DNA of 64,000 bases, taken from positions 66,993,374 to 67,057,373 of the forward strand of contig NC_087065.1 of the NCBI RefSeq assembly GCF_963678635.1, given 5' to 3'. The notes beneath the pieces are model-generated. The model ran no database searches, was not told where the DNA came from, and saw only the letters and a program-made list of their open reading frames with translations. Of the stretch, positions 9,227-20,154 are shown piece by piece. Position 1 is the stretch's first letter, and every line of letters starts with the position of its first letter. A program made the translations under genes and the position numbers. Source of the stretch: Symsagittifera roscoffensis. Taxonomy: Eukaryota; Xenacoelomorpha; Acoela; Convolutidae.

Positions 9227-10005
9227 TTAAGAAATGGCTTCTTGGTCGAATATTTTTTGTTGTTTGGGGCAATTTTCAAGTGTGGTCGAGTTATTTATTG
9301 ATTTTTTGACAAGTGGGTTGAGTTTTGTGAAAAGTTGTTGGGGGCTAATTTTATGGTGTTCGAGAGATCTTCTTTGCTTTATTTTTATTTGTCAGATGAT
9401 CTGGGGTATTTTTGAGAATTTTGTACTTTAGGCTATATGATTATGGTCCTTTTTTACTTTAGGCTAATTTGTGATTTTTGGTTGGAGGGTTTTTGAGGTC
9501 TGAGTTGGAAAATATTGTTGATCTTTGCGTTATTAGATGGGGGAGGGTTGTAATATTATGGTGGTATTTATTTTAGTTGTCAAGTTTTAGCAAGTTGCTT
9601 ATTTTTGACCTGGAGGTTGCAAAGTTATAGTTATAGTTATGCCTGGAGTTGAATATCTTTCGGCTAATAAGTTGGTGTTATTGTTATAGAAGGGGATGGA
9701 TTGAATGAATCCTATTGGCTAAATTTGATCTAGAATCGTTGCGTGTTTGTCAGCATGTTATTTTGAAAAATGAAAGTTCAAAATGTTTCAGAGGTGCAAA
9801 GATTATTAATTTTTAAATTAAAGCTGTTTTTGAAATTCAACTTTCTTTAATATTTTAGATTGTGGGATGAATGTTTTGTAGTTTTTACGTGGTTGATTTC
9901 TAAGTCGTGATGACTCTCTATGTTCTGATTTCTCGACTTGTTCTTGTGGTATAATTTTTTTTATCATTTTTCTGTTTTTCCTTTATTTTTGAGGTATTTT
10001 TTGAT
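9227..10005 (-). other. Spacer between pol and the env-side genes (copy A)
   Basis: No supported ORF. It carries a direct repeat, TACTTTAGGCTA on the plus strand at 9424-9435 and 9455-9466, kept at the matching place in copy B (49282-49293 and 49313-49324). The spacer should contain the signals that allow expression of the downstream genes, but I cannot point to one acceptor with confidence. Confidence 0.5.
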
Positions 10006-11553
10006 CTAGCTTTTTTGTATTGTTTTGGGTTGTCGTTGGTTTTTTATTTGTTTTTCAAGGTGAATGTCGTTTTGTTCATTTATTTCATTTTCCGTATTTG
10101 GGTGATTTTGAATAACTGTTAAACCTGTGAAAGAATATAATTGAGTTATTTCGCGTAGTGCGTATTCTTTTGGGTAGTAAGGCAATAGATTGTTCCGATG
10201 TTGAACAATTTTTTTTTGGTCTGAATCGGTGATTTTATATGTGACGTCAGTGGGTTTGGCAATTATTTGGTATGGTCCTTTGCGAAGAAGTTGTAATTTT
10301 TTAGAAATTCCTTTTTGCGTATTAAAATTAGGTATTAAGACAAATGTTCCAATTTTTAAATCTGAGGCTGGTGTAAAGCGTGAATTAATTTGTTCGTTTA
10401 TGTTTTGCCTTTGTAACAATTTTTTTGTTATTCTTTGGTAAATTTCATTGTGTTTTTTTATCTCTATTTCAAATCCATTCGTGTGTGTACCGGAAGCTAA
10501 TTTAAGGATTTGTGGGTGATGAAAATGATCTTCATCATGCGTGTGTAAAAGTAGGTTATAACAAACTAAGTCTTTATTTGGTTGGCAATGACCTTGTGCA
10601 TTTTTATGAGAGTTTGCTGTAAACATAATTGGTTTACGTGGCTTTTGATTAAAAACCATTTCGTATGGTGATATTCCTAGAGTTGTCGTAATTTGTGAAT
10701 TATATGCTAAGGGAAATAATTTTACATTTGCTGACCATTCTGTGTATCTTGTATCATTTCCATTTATGATACATCTAAGATATTCTTGTAGTGAACGGTT
10801 CATTCCTTCGACTAAACCGTTTGTCCAAGGTGCATGAGATGTACGCCGTTTGTGTTTGATGTTATATAGGTGACATAGTGTGATGATTTCATTATTTATG
10901 AATTCTGTACCGTTGTCTGTAACTAAGATTTCGGGTAATCCGAATTTAGCTATCCAGTGTTCATAAAGTGTTGTGTAAGCATAATAAGCGTTACAATGTG
11001 GTACTGGGTTGAGTGCTACATAATGTGTAAATGCATCAACAATTACCATAATGTAGGAGTTTCCTTCAGAGGATGGTGAAATTGGTCCTTTTGTATCGAA
11101 TGAAATACGATGGTTAAAATATAAACTTTGTTCTTTAAAATCTTGTTTTTGTGCTATTTGTTTTTGATTTGGATAAGGTTTATTTAGCTGACATACTATA
11201 CAATCGTTGCATAGTACTTTTATCCAAATTGGTGCATTTGGGAAATAAAAATTTTGTGGAAAATTTGAATATGTTTTCTCTGATCCAGAGTGTCCTTTAG
11301 TGTTTTGTGTATGTGAAATGTTAAAAGCTATTAAAATCATACTTAAAGGGAGACAAGGAACTGTAGAGTCATTTAATTGATATTCTAGAAGGTCTGTGTT
11401 TTCATTAATTGTTGTATTATTAAATTTTCGGAAATATCGGAGGAGTGTTTTATTTCCTAAAATTGTGGTATCTGCCTTTACGGGCTTAGTTTTGTATTTG
11501 TGCCATGATTTTAGTTGTCTAATTACTGGGTCAAGATTTTGATATTGTTTCAA
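10006..11553 (-). pseudogene. Integrase region of pol (copy A)
   Basis: Open for 515 codons. Order: an HHCC zinc-binding module (His-x6-His then CNDCIVC), a DDE core with ISFDTKG, VTDNGTEF and NGLVEGMNRS carrying the three acidic residues, and a C-terminal GPY-type module (RKGPYQII). No chromodomain is seen. The frame is joined to RNase H upstream across readable sequence around 11554-11720. It stops about 70 codons earlier than copy B because of a one-base loss near 10015. In the family this enzyme inserts the cDNA into the host chromosome. Confidence 0.88.
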
Positions 11554-12596
11554 GATTTCAATTGTAATTTTATCTGTTGGAGGGAGAAAAATATTTTCTA
11601 TTTCTAATTTAGATAGGGGAATTGTGTCAAGTGGGTCATGGAGGTCAAAGACTTGATTTATTGTGTATTTTGAATCATTTGTTTGTGGTCCTGATAAATT
11701 TATTTTATCAGTTAAATTTTCTTTTCAATTAACGGAAAAAGGTCTTTTTTATGCGAGTGGTGTTTTATTCGTTTTTGTTGGGTGTTATTTTTTATCCATT
11801 GTGAGTATGGAATTGGTTTGAAAGTTGATGTTCCTAGTAGATCAACTTCGTAGTGATTATTTTGGCAATCTAAGTAAAGTGGGAAATGTTGTAGGTTATT
11901 TATTTGTGATTGTTCAATTTCAGTTTTTACTGCATATTTGCATTCTAGTCAGGGTGATGTTTCGTCTTTTGCAAGGTAAAATTTCATATTTTTGGGTATT
12001 TCAACTGTAGTTTTTCGTGTAAGTAATTCAAGTGGTGTATTTCGACTTAATGTATCTGGTAATGCAAGATTCTTTCCTGCTGTCCAAACTATATGTAAGT
12101 TTGGAAATTTCATTAGAATTAATTGAAATCTATAAACTCCGTGATTGGGATTTGACTTTTGTGTAAAGAGAAAAATGATTGGTTTATGATCTGTGAATAG
12201 AACTGTTGGATGTTTTGATCCAAGTATCAGAAATTCATATTCTGTAAGTGTATAAATTATAGCTGTACATTCTCTCATTAGAGTTGAGAGTCGTAGCTCT
12301 GCTTGAGTGACTAATTGGGAATTTGCTGATATAAGGTTCATTTTGTTTGTACCACTGTGTGATTGTAGTAATGCTGCGCCGATGCCAAAATTTTAAGCAT
12401 CGCAAATTGCATAGAATGGTTGATTTGGATCTGGAATTGTGTTTGAAATTTGTTCAGTTAGAAGTTTTTTAATTTTTTCAAATCGTGTTTGATGTTCAGT
12501 GGTCCATTCAAAATTATTTTGTTGTCTGAGGATATTATAGAACAGTCTTAAATATAATTGCATTTTATAAACGTACTTGCTTAAGAAATTTAACAT
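11554..12596 (-). pseudogene. RNase H region of pol (copy A)
   Basis: Same frame and sequence as the intact RNase H of copy B: the ICDA block, MRECTAI with the catalytic Glu, FTDHKP with the second Asp, and DTLSR near the end. Open pieces are 12393-12596 and 11949-12341. Breaks are TAA at 12393, TGA at 11949 and a one-base deletion near 11722. It would remove RNA from the RNA:DNA hybrid during reverse transcription. Confidence 0.8.
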
Positions 12597-13479
12597 TCCA
12601 AGGAATTCTTGGATTTTCTTTTGTTTGTTGGTGGTTGGAGTTTTTGAATAGCATCAATTAGTGATTTTAATGGAGTGATTTTGTTTCTTTCTATATTATT
12701 TCCTAAAAATTTATTTCGTGTTAAAAAGAAGTGTGATTTATCGGGGCGGCCTTCAGATTTTCGTTCTGAAGTATTTTATGATAGTGTTCTAAAACTGTAA
12801 ACATTTCTTCTTTTGTCTGTGATTGCATAAAAACATCGTCTAAATAGGTGATTGCGTTTTTCTTGAGTATTAGGGGTCTAAAAATTTTGCTCATAAAAGC
12901 TGAAAATGCTGCTGGTCCTATGGAAATTCCATAGAATAGGCGGTTGAATTCATATTGTTGATTTCCAATAACAAACTGTGTTAAACGTCGTCATTGTTCA
13001 TCTAGTGGCATTTGATTGTATGCACTATTCATATCTGCGGTTGTAAAGTTTTTTCCGTTTATTTTTGTTAAAATAACTTGTATTGGTTCAATAGGCCAAT
13101 TGCACTTCGATTCGTCTATTAGTGAATTGAGGTATCTAGCGTCTAAAACTATTTTTAATGATTCTCCTTTAGCTAGGATGATAACAGGGTTAATAAATGT
13201 GTTACCTTTTGGTTTTTCTTCTTTATTTAAAGGTGAGATAATTTTATATTGTTCTTAAATGTCAAGTAATCTGTTTACTTTGTCATGTAAATGAATTGGT
13301 ACTTTACTAGCTCTTTGTTTTTTGAAAACTGCGTCAGGTTTTAACGGGAGATGTAGTGATGAACTGATTTTCCCAACATCAAATTTCGATGTTGCGTAGA
13401 CTGTTGAATTTTTTAATAGTTGTTTTGCTAGTTTGTCAAATTCGATTTGTGTAATTTGTGAGTGTTCAAAGTTAAACAT
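12597..13479 (-). pseudogene. Reverse transcriptase region of pol (copy A, heavily broken)
   Basis: The N-terminal 74 codons are open from 13479 to a TAA at 13255. The rest, including the YLDD active-site block near 12836-12847, is readable only across several frameshifts. Copy B carries the same protein as a 310-codon open frame. It is clearly homologous and clearly inactive here. Confidence 0.8.
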
Positions 13480-14427
13480 CGTTAAAAATTGTTGTGTAAT
13501 TTGTTATATTGAATGTTGGTTTAAAATATGGTGTTTTAGTGAAATAATCTGTGTTTCTCTTTTCATTGCTTATTATGGTATTTATGGATAATTCTTCGTT
13601 AAGAATTGTAGATTGGCAAATATCTAATAATTGGAGTATATTATTTACGCGGTATGCTTTTTCATGTATGGGTGAGATTGTAGCGTTTGTTTCGCAAAAT
13701 CCTAAAAATCCTAAGGGTAATGTTACTTGATACGGTGTATTGTTATACACGTGTAGCAAAATGATGTCGGAAATTGTGTTTTTCAAATATTTTATAGATG
13801 AAATCGTGATTTTGAAAAACTTGTGAATAGGTTTAAATTCAAAGTCTGACATAAAAAATTGTTGTTTATTTTGACTTTTATCATACTGGTGAACTTTTAT
13901 CATACTGGTTTTATTGAAATGTTATATATATTTCCTGATAGTGGTTTCAGGTGTTTCCGTTGTTGGTTATAAATTGGATAAAATTTTGAGAAGAATGGTG
14001 GTTGTTTATTTAATCTTTGAAAAAATGTTAGAGCTGTATTTTTTGTTTTTGTGTACTTATCTTTGATCAGTATTTTACTATTCAAGATGTTGATTGTTGG
14101 TATATATTTTGATATAAATGGTATGCCAATGATATTGTGTTAAATATCAGTAATATGAAATATTTGTTTAAATGGTTTGTTTAGAATTTTATTTTGTTCC
14201 ATTGTTCTTGTGGGGAGAAGGAATAATTGGATTTTTCCATAATTAACTAATGTTGATCCTTGTGCTGTTGCTAGTTTACTAGAGGTTGCAAGAGGCGTTA
14301 ATTTTGGATGTAATATTTTGATTTCATTCCATGTGGGAATATTAATTATGTTTGATTCTGCTCCTGAATCAATTAAAAAATCAATTTCAAGATCTGGTGG
14401 TTGAAATTCTTTGTTTCTTGGACTTTC
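13480..14427 (-). pseudogene. Protease and protease-RT linker (copy A)
   Basis: Contains the retroviral-type aspartic protease block with Asp-Ser-Gly-Ala near 14360-14371, then a linker of about 200 residues before RT. It is entered across a TAA at 14428. Compared with copy B it has a 17-base duplicated insertion near 13880-13910 and a deletion of about 10 bases just before RT, both shifting the frame. Confidence 0.7.
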
Positions 14428-15537
14428 TTAGAGAAATGGTATTGTCCAAATTTTTTCTCTGGGTTGTTCTTTTTGTATATTTTGGTAAATATGATTTGTG
14501 TTTAAACATTTTGTTTTGTCTTTTTCATCGGGTTTATTTATTGTGTTAATTTCGTTTATTTCTTGTGCAATTTGTGTAGTATTGATGGGTTCAATATAAT
14601 AATTGTGAAGGAGTTCCAGTTGATTTTCATATATATGTGATGTAAAAGGTTGTTCATATATGATAGGTTCGTAGTCGTTTTCGACTGTTATCATATTTAC
14701 GGAGATGGTATTTTCTGTATCACTTTCTGTATCTGATGATCCACAGTTTATTTGATTTAGTTGTAGTTCGTTACTTCCTGTGTCATCAATACCTGGGGGG
14801 TCTGATGTTGTTTCTTCATTTGACTGTACTTGATTAATATGTCTTTGATGTTTTGGTGTACTACTTCTGTATCGATGTTTAGAATTATTATAATGAATAT
14901 TATTCCTATGTGGTGATTGGGAATAGTTTCTATATTGATTATTATAACTTGAATTTCGATTTTGTAAACTATTCCGTGATCTGTTTTGATAATTGTCATT
15001 TGATCTGTGATAGTTTGATCTATTATACGAGTTTTTTCTTGATCGATTGTTCGGGTAATTTTGATTTCGATTGTTCGAATAACTTCTATTTCGATTATGT
15101 GAATAGTTTCTATTTCTGTTGTATGATGAGTTTCGTGATTGATTATTGGAATAGTGTTTATTCCTTGGGTTTGATTGGGAACTGGATATAGAAACAAATT
15201 GTGTTGCATTGGAATTTGATCTCGAATAGTTATTTCGGCTATTTGATCGATTATAATTATTTTGTGAAGAATTCTGTGTATTTCTTCGTTCTGGTGATCT
15301 TCCTCTATAACTTGAGTTATATGGTGATTGATTTCTTGTGTAATTGGTGTTGTTCGGAAGTGGTTTTCCTGAACTGTTGTTACTATATATATTTTTGTTT
15401 GGTAGATTTTGATCTTTTTTCATATATTGATAGAACGATTTATTTGGTTCTTTATGCTTTTGAGGTTTGTTTTGGTTATCTTGTTGTTTTTGTCTACATT
15501 CGGAAATACTGTGTCCGTATCGTCGGCAATAATTACA
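14428..15537 (-). pseudogene. Nucleocapsid CCHC knuckle and Asn/Arg/Ser-rich linker (copy A)
   Basis: Follows the capsid in the same frame. The TGG codon just before the zinc knuckle has become TGA at 15538, then the CNYCR knuckle reads through. After it comes a long basic, low-complexity region of degenerate Asn-Arg-Ser-Tyr repeats (about 15330-14880), probably RNA-binding, and an acidic stretch leading to the protease. The piece from 15423 to 14428 is open for 331 codons. Confidence 0.75.
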
Positions 15538-16341
15538 TCATTTTTTGAGAGATGGTTTGCCTTTAAAATTTGGGTGTTTTTCATAAATATTTAGTATTTC
15601 AGTGATTTTTTCAACTAGGTCTGTATCTGATTCCTGTATGTTATTTATATGTGTAGTGTTTGTTTCAATTCGATTAACATATTGTAGTTTTAGATTTTCT
15701 GTTTCTTCAAGTTTCATTGTGATTTCCGCTTGCTCTAGTTTGTCTACTAGTTTTCGAAAATCTAAATCTGGCTCTCGAATTGAGGAAGGATGAGATGCTA
15801 TCTTTTTTATTGCTATTTTCCTTAATTGAGGTGTTAAGGTCATCATTAAAATTTCTGTCATTTTTGTGGTTTTATAGTCATGTGTATTAAGTGAATATGC
15901 TTTTCGAACTAGTGTTTCGATACGTACTGCTAATTGTTTGATGGTTTCATTTAGTAATCTGCGAATTTCATTACATAAAACTCTTTGGTGTTTGTTATTT
16001 CTTTCGGAGTTAAACATTTTTTAAAGTTCTTGTGTAAATCTTTTCCAGTCTGATTTTATTTCTATAGGTAATACTGAAAACCATTTTTGAGCCGCGCCAT
16101 CTAAGGTTGTTTGTATCAATGCTGTGCGTCTATGTATCCATTTTTGATGTAGTGGCGTATTAATTGGTTCAGGTCCTATATTTAAAATTAAATTTGCTGT
16201 TACTGCATTTAAATAATCTTCTACAGAATATTCAGGATCTGTTCCTGTAAATACCAATAGTGGTTTATTTGATGTTATTGATGATCCACCCATGAGGTAT
16301 GGATTCATTGTCATTTGTAGTGATTCTGCGGCATTTGGCAT
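15538..16341 (-). pseudogene. Gag capsid region (copy A)
   Basis: Two open pieces (16341-16021 and 16017-15538) in one frame, separated by one stop. The sequence matches the Ty3/gypsy-type Gag capsid layout: FTGTDPEYSVEDYL, then DGAAQKWFSVLP, then a long helical C-terminal part. It would build the particle core. Confidence 0.8.
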
Positions 16342-18055
16342 TTGCGAAAAATTTGAAAGTTTTTTTTTGTTATTTCGTGTTGCTGAAGATAATATGGAAG
16401 TGGTATTTCATTTTGCATTTGAGTTGGTTGATACGAGTGTATAGTCATTGGGTTTTGTGGTTGAATCGGTTGAAAAGATTGTGTAATAGTTGGATTTGGC
16501 TTATGTATTGGTTGTTGATTTCGTGTATCTGTTGGGTTTGGAGAAAAAATTCTAGTATATGTATGAGGTCGTCGCGATCCTTGCGTGCGATATTCTTGGG
16601 TATATGGTGCAAAAATGTCTGGTTGTAAATAATCATCATCAGATGATAAGTAATCTGTATGATGAGGTGCTTGCTTTTTATTTTTATTTTGTTGAAAGAA
16701 TGGGTAATTTTCACTATGATCCTGTGGAGGATGTGAATTAGTTCGAAAATTTACTGAGTTGGTTGTTGTCATTGGGTTATCCCAATAGTGAGAACATACA
16801 TGATTTTTATTTTTTCGTGGGGGGTAGTTTCTTTTTGACGAATGTGCATAATTATAATTGTGTTCTGCAAAAGTGTTTCTTGTGAACGTTTTTCGTGGTT
16901 TTGATGGTACTGTCATGGGTCTATATGTTTGATAATCCATATGTGAATTTTTTTGGAGCAACCGAAGGTTTAACAGTTGATTGTAAGGTTACTTGTGCCA
17001 GTGAAGTATTTGTATTTCTTGGTGTTGTTAAATTTGGATGTATTGGTGAAATACTTTGTTGTGTAGTTGTTGTTGTTTGTACAATTTCTTCATTTATGAA
17101 GTGTGATGGTGTTTGAATATCTTGTTGTGTAAGATTTCTAGTTCCATTAAGGTTTTGTTTGTGTATGACGGTCGAATTTAAACTGTTATTTTGTGTATTC
17201 GGCAAAAATGTATTGTAGTTTAATGGTGTTGCATCAATGGTTAGTGGTACTACTTTTACATAATCTCTGTGGTAAGATATTGTACTTATTGCTTGACTTG
17301 AGATAGATTGTGGGATATTTATAAATGTAGGATGAGACCATTCAGGGTCCCAAACGTAGTCTGATTGTTCTGTAATGGCAGTATCATCATTTGGATTTTG
17401 AGGTCTAAAGTTTTTTCTTGCCTGTGAAATTAAGTCTAAATTATGTGAAATAATCTATTATAAACCATGCCAAAATTTTTTGTAAGTCATGTTTTCTGTG
17501 TTGTGAAACATCGTCTTTTGTGAAATTTTCTTAGATTATATGTAGAAAAGTTGAAAATAATGTGATTTCCTGTCGTACTTTTGTATGTTTGGATGTTTCA
17601 GTTGGTGAGATTCTTTGAAATTCTGTTTTTTCTAATATAGAAATATAGATATATATTATTGCAAAAACTTCGTTAGTGAATATAGAGTTTGCTCTTTGTG
17701 AATTATGATATTGTATGCTTTTGATATATTCTAAGAATACTTTTGTTAATTCTAATTCAAGATCATCTGTTTGAATTACGTATTTACGATGATTCGTATT
17801 TGGTGTGCTGAATTCTATGGTGTAGATTCCATATTGTTGTGTTAAATTACATATATCTTTCAAATAATGTTCAAAAATTTGTCTTTTGATTTTTACATCT
17901 GGGAATTCTGCTTTGCATGTACTGATTCCGGGTTCAAACAAATTTACGAGTAAATTCTTGCAAAAATCATGTTGCCCTCTGTTATCGGGTGCATCTATGA
18001 GGAAGGGGTAAATCTCTTCGTCATCTGGACTATCGTCACTTTGAGTGTGGCTCAT
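16311..18055 (-). pseudogene. N-terminal extension of Gag (copy A)
   Basis: Starts at 18055 with an acidic N-terminus (MSHTQSDDSPDDEE), a helical domain of about 200 residues, then a disordered Pro/Gln/Asn-rich region before the capsid. Open pieces are 18055-17531, 17205-16921 and 16961-16311; indels break it near 17450 and around 16930. Copy B keeps the same protein open for 528 codons. The start overlaps the end of ORF1 by 20 bases. The N-terminal domain is not a part of Gag that I recognise. Confidence 0.7.
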
Positions 18056-18497
18056 TTTTTCGTTTGATGACTTTTAATATATAACTATCGATGTGTCTAA
18101 TTGGTTGATTCCAATTATACAAGTGTACTGGTTTGTGTTTGTATTGCTTTTTTATTCTTCTTTTTCCTCTTTTTGATGAATTTGAAGTTGTTTCTGAATC
18201 GGAAAAATATAATTGATCGTGAATGGGACAATTTTTATCAATTGATTCTTTTAATTTGGAGAGTTCATCTAAATTGCTGGCTTCCGATTCTGAAAATGCG
18301 TTTCTATTTTTTGAAAATCTTTTTCGTGTGATTTTTCTTTGTTTGTTTATAATTTTTCTTTTTATTGTTTGTCGTTTTGTTCTAATGTATCCAACTGTTT
18401 GTGTATGAGGTGTGATGACAAGATCGTATTTTTTGTTATCTATCTCACAGTTGTGTAAAACTATTGTTTGTTTATTTCCTAGATTTTTGAATGACAT
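18036..18497 (-). CDS. ORF1: small basic protein upstream of Gag (copy A)
   Basis: Open for 153 codons, the first ORF after the leader. It is rich in Lys and Arg, with clusters such as KRQTIKRKIINKQRKITRKR at about residues 39-58 and SSKRGKRRIKKQYKHK, divided by an acidic Ser/Glu patch. Nuclear localisation or RNA binding is plausible. It ends 20 bases inside the gag ORF in another frame. Copy B has the same ORF with a small deletion near its start. I do not recognise the family. Confidence 0.65.
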   Translation of the reverse strand: MSFKNLGNKQTIVLHNCEIDNKKYDLVITPHTQTVGYIRTKRQTIKRKIINKQRKITRKRFSKNRNAFSESEASNLDELSKLKESIDKNCPIHDQLYFSDSETTSNSSKRGKRRIKKQYKHKPVHLYNWNQPIRHIDSYILKVIKRKNEPHSK

Positions 18498-19744
18498 AAG
18501 GTTTAGGATGAGGGATGCAAAAAGTTGTTAAATATTTCTATTTTCTTCGACTGTTAGTCCTTACAATTTTTTGGTTAGCTTAACCTGGGTCTTTTTATTT
18601 AGGGTTGGAGAGAAAAGTATATCGATTCTGAGGAATGATTTTTTACTTTCTCGTGGCTAGTCTAAGCTAAGGTGTTAACTTACTTAATCTTACTTAGGGG
18701 TAGTGATTGTGTTCAAGGGTTGGAGAATAGTAAATCGATCCACAAGGTTCAGGTATAATTAGAACGCAAGTAGTTCAATAGGTACTATTTTAAACTTACT
18801 AAATCTAAGATCTATCTTGGGTCTGGTAAGAGGAGGGTTCAAGTGAAGGATGAATAACCGAAGTTCTTCACTGTTTGTCCTAATTTGAATGGTTAGTTTT
18901 ATTTAAAAATTTCTACTATTCTTGGGTCTTTTGGAAGGTTTGGATAGTGAATCGATGTTTGAGGTCGTTAGACACTTGTTAAGTGGTTGAGGGAGAACAA
19001 AATTGTTCTTTTTGATCCAAGGATAGGCCTTGATGATCAGGTTTTGAATTTAGTGAAATAGAAAATTTATTGAGATCCAAGGATAAGCCTTGATGATCTA
19101 ATTTTAAAATTGAGTGAATTTAAGTTTAATTTGGTTTAAATTAATTTAAGAAAAAGATTTAGTTTTTTAATGATATTAGTGAGCTTATGATTGCTGTTAT
19201 GTTTAGGTGATGAAGCTGGAACAACAGATGATTTTATGATTTTTAACAATTTATTGTCATGCTACTAATTTTTATTTTCATTTTCAATAAATATTTTTCA
19301 AACATGTTTTATATAAGACTGCAGAAATTAAGAAAACGATCTGAGATCTTTTTATCAATCGTTATTGTATATTAATAATTTTGTTTAGCGCCTGAAATGA
19401 TCATGAAGATTGACTTCAAAATTTTATGTTTGCAGATGAAAATCTAAATTCGTTGCTAATAAGATTCTAAATATAAAAGTTTGTGTTGGCTTTTGCCGTG
19501 CGATCATAAAACGATTTGGTAAGTTTCTACTTTGTCGTATGTCGTCTCTTGTTCGAGGTCTTCTTCCAATTCCGGGTAGTTCTATTATCGTTCGGAATAT
19601 CGGCTCTGATCTATTGAGTCGTAGAGACATTTCGATTAAATTATTATCGTATAACATTTTGAAAATGTTTTGTCTATATTCTAATCTATTTTTTGTTAAT
19701 TCTAAGCTATTAAGGTCTTATTCGAGACTTATGGTCGCACCAGA
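18498..19744 (-). other. 5' leader of copy A
   Basis: Non-coding. From 19388 down to 18498 it aligns with copy B; from 19389 to the LTR it is unlike copy B. Conserved signals: a splice-donor-like GTAAGT at 18683-18678, a perfect palindrome AGAACAA-AA-TTGTTCT at 18994-19009, and two stem-loops of the form GATCCAAGG..CCTTGATGATC at 19014-19038 and 19074-19098. These could serve dimerisation or packaging. Confidence 0.55.
19725..19742 (-). promoter_or_regulatory. Candidate tRNA primer-binding site (copy A)
   Basis: Two bases after the 5' LTR the minus strand reads TGGTGCGACCATAAG, complementary to a tRNA ending TGGTCGCACCA. Position and the leading TGG fit a PBS. I cannot name the tRNA. Copy B lacks this sequence. 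Confidence 0.65.
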
Positions 19745-20154
19745 TGAGTTAGAACCGATGTGGTTAACTCATAGAGTAATTTCGGATAGGGTACACCGTC
19801 TGCTCGTCACGCTATCTTATTTTCGGCCGGATAGATTCGTGCAACTTCTTAGTCTAATACCGATCCTAATCTTACTCTTATACTATCTAGTCTCAGGTTG
19901 TTTAACTAGTCTCTGCTAGGCTCAATAGATCTAGGGTATACTGGTTTGTTGCGGCTGCTGAAGTTCTCTTGGAGAGACAACTAATTTCTAAGTTAAATTC
20001 AAATCTCTCTGGTGCTGAAATTACAAGTAATTTCAGCACTTACAAATAAGTGGGTTGTTACTTAGATGGATCATGATTGGTTAATATTAAATACTTTACA
20101 GTGGTAAAATATCTAATTTATCCAATCATAAAATATAGTTTAGATCAGGTTCCA
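19745..20154 (-). repeat. 5' LTR of copy A
   Basis: 410 bp with TG..CA ends, nearly identical to the two LTRs of copy B. It contains a perfect 12-bp palindrome (20012-20039, arms GTGCTGAAATTA and TAATTTCAGCAC) and a 55-nt near-perfect inverted repeat with ATTGG/CCAAT ends (20074-20128). The poly(A) signal found in copy B is AACAAA here. Confidence 0.93.

Larger units (their letters stand above)
1..20154 (-). mobile_element. Giant env-bearing Ty3/gypsy-type LTR element, copy A (3' LTR cut by window edge)
   Basis: Minus-strand retroelement. In its sense direction it has a 5' LTR (19745-20154), a leader with a candidate PBS, ORF1, gag-pro-pol (about 18055 to 10006), two tiny membrane ORFs, ORF X, env, ORF Y and a 3' region, and it runs into the 3' LTR at positions 1-179. 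The order protease, RT, RNase H, integrase is that of Ty3/gypsy. The copy is dead: gag-pol, ORF X and env carry stops and frameshifts, but ORF1, both membrane ORFs and ORF Y are open. A 1.5-kb tandem duplication (5317-8293) lengthens it relative to copy B. Both LTRs share bases not found in copy B, so they form a genuine pair. The left flank lies outside the window, so target-site duplication cannot be tested. Confidence 0.93.

Noticed and set aside
14757-15209. Ile/His-rich 150-codon ORF inside gag-pol (and its counterpart at 54627-55028)
   Set aside because: Shadow frame of the Asn/Arg/Ser-rich repeats; its composition follows from reading those repeats one base off.
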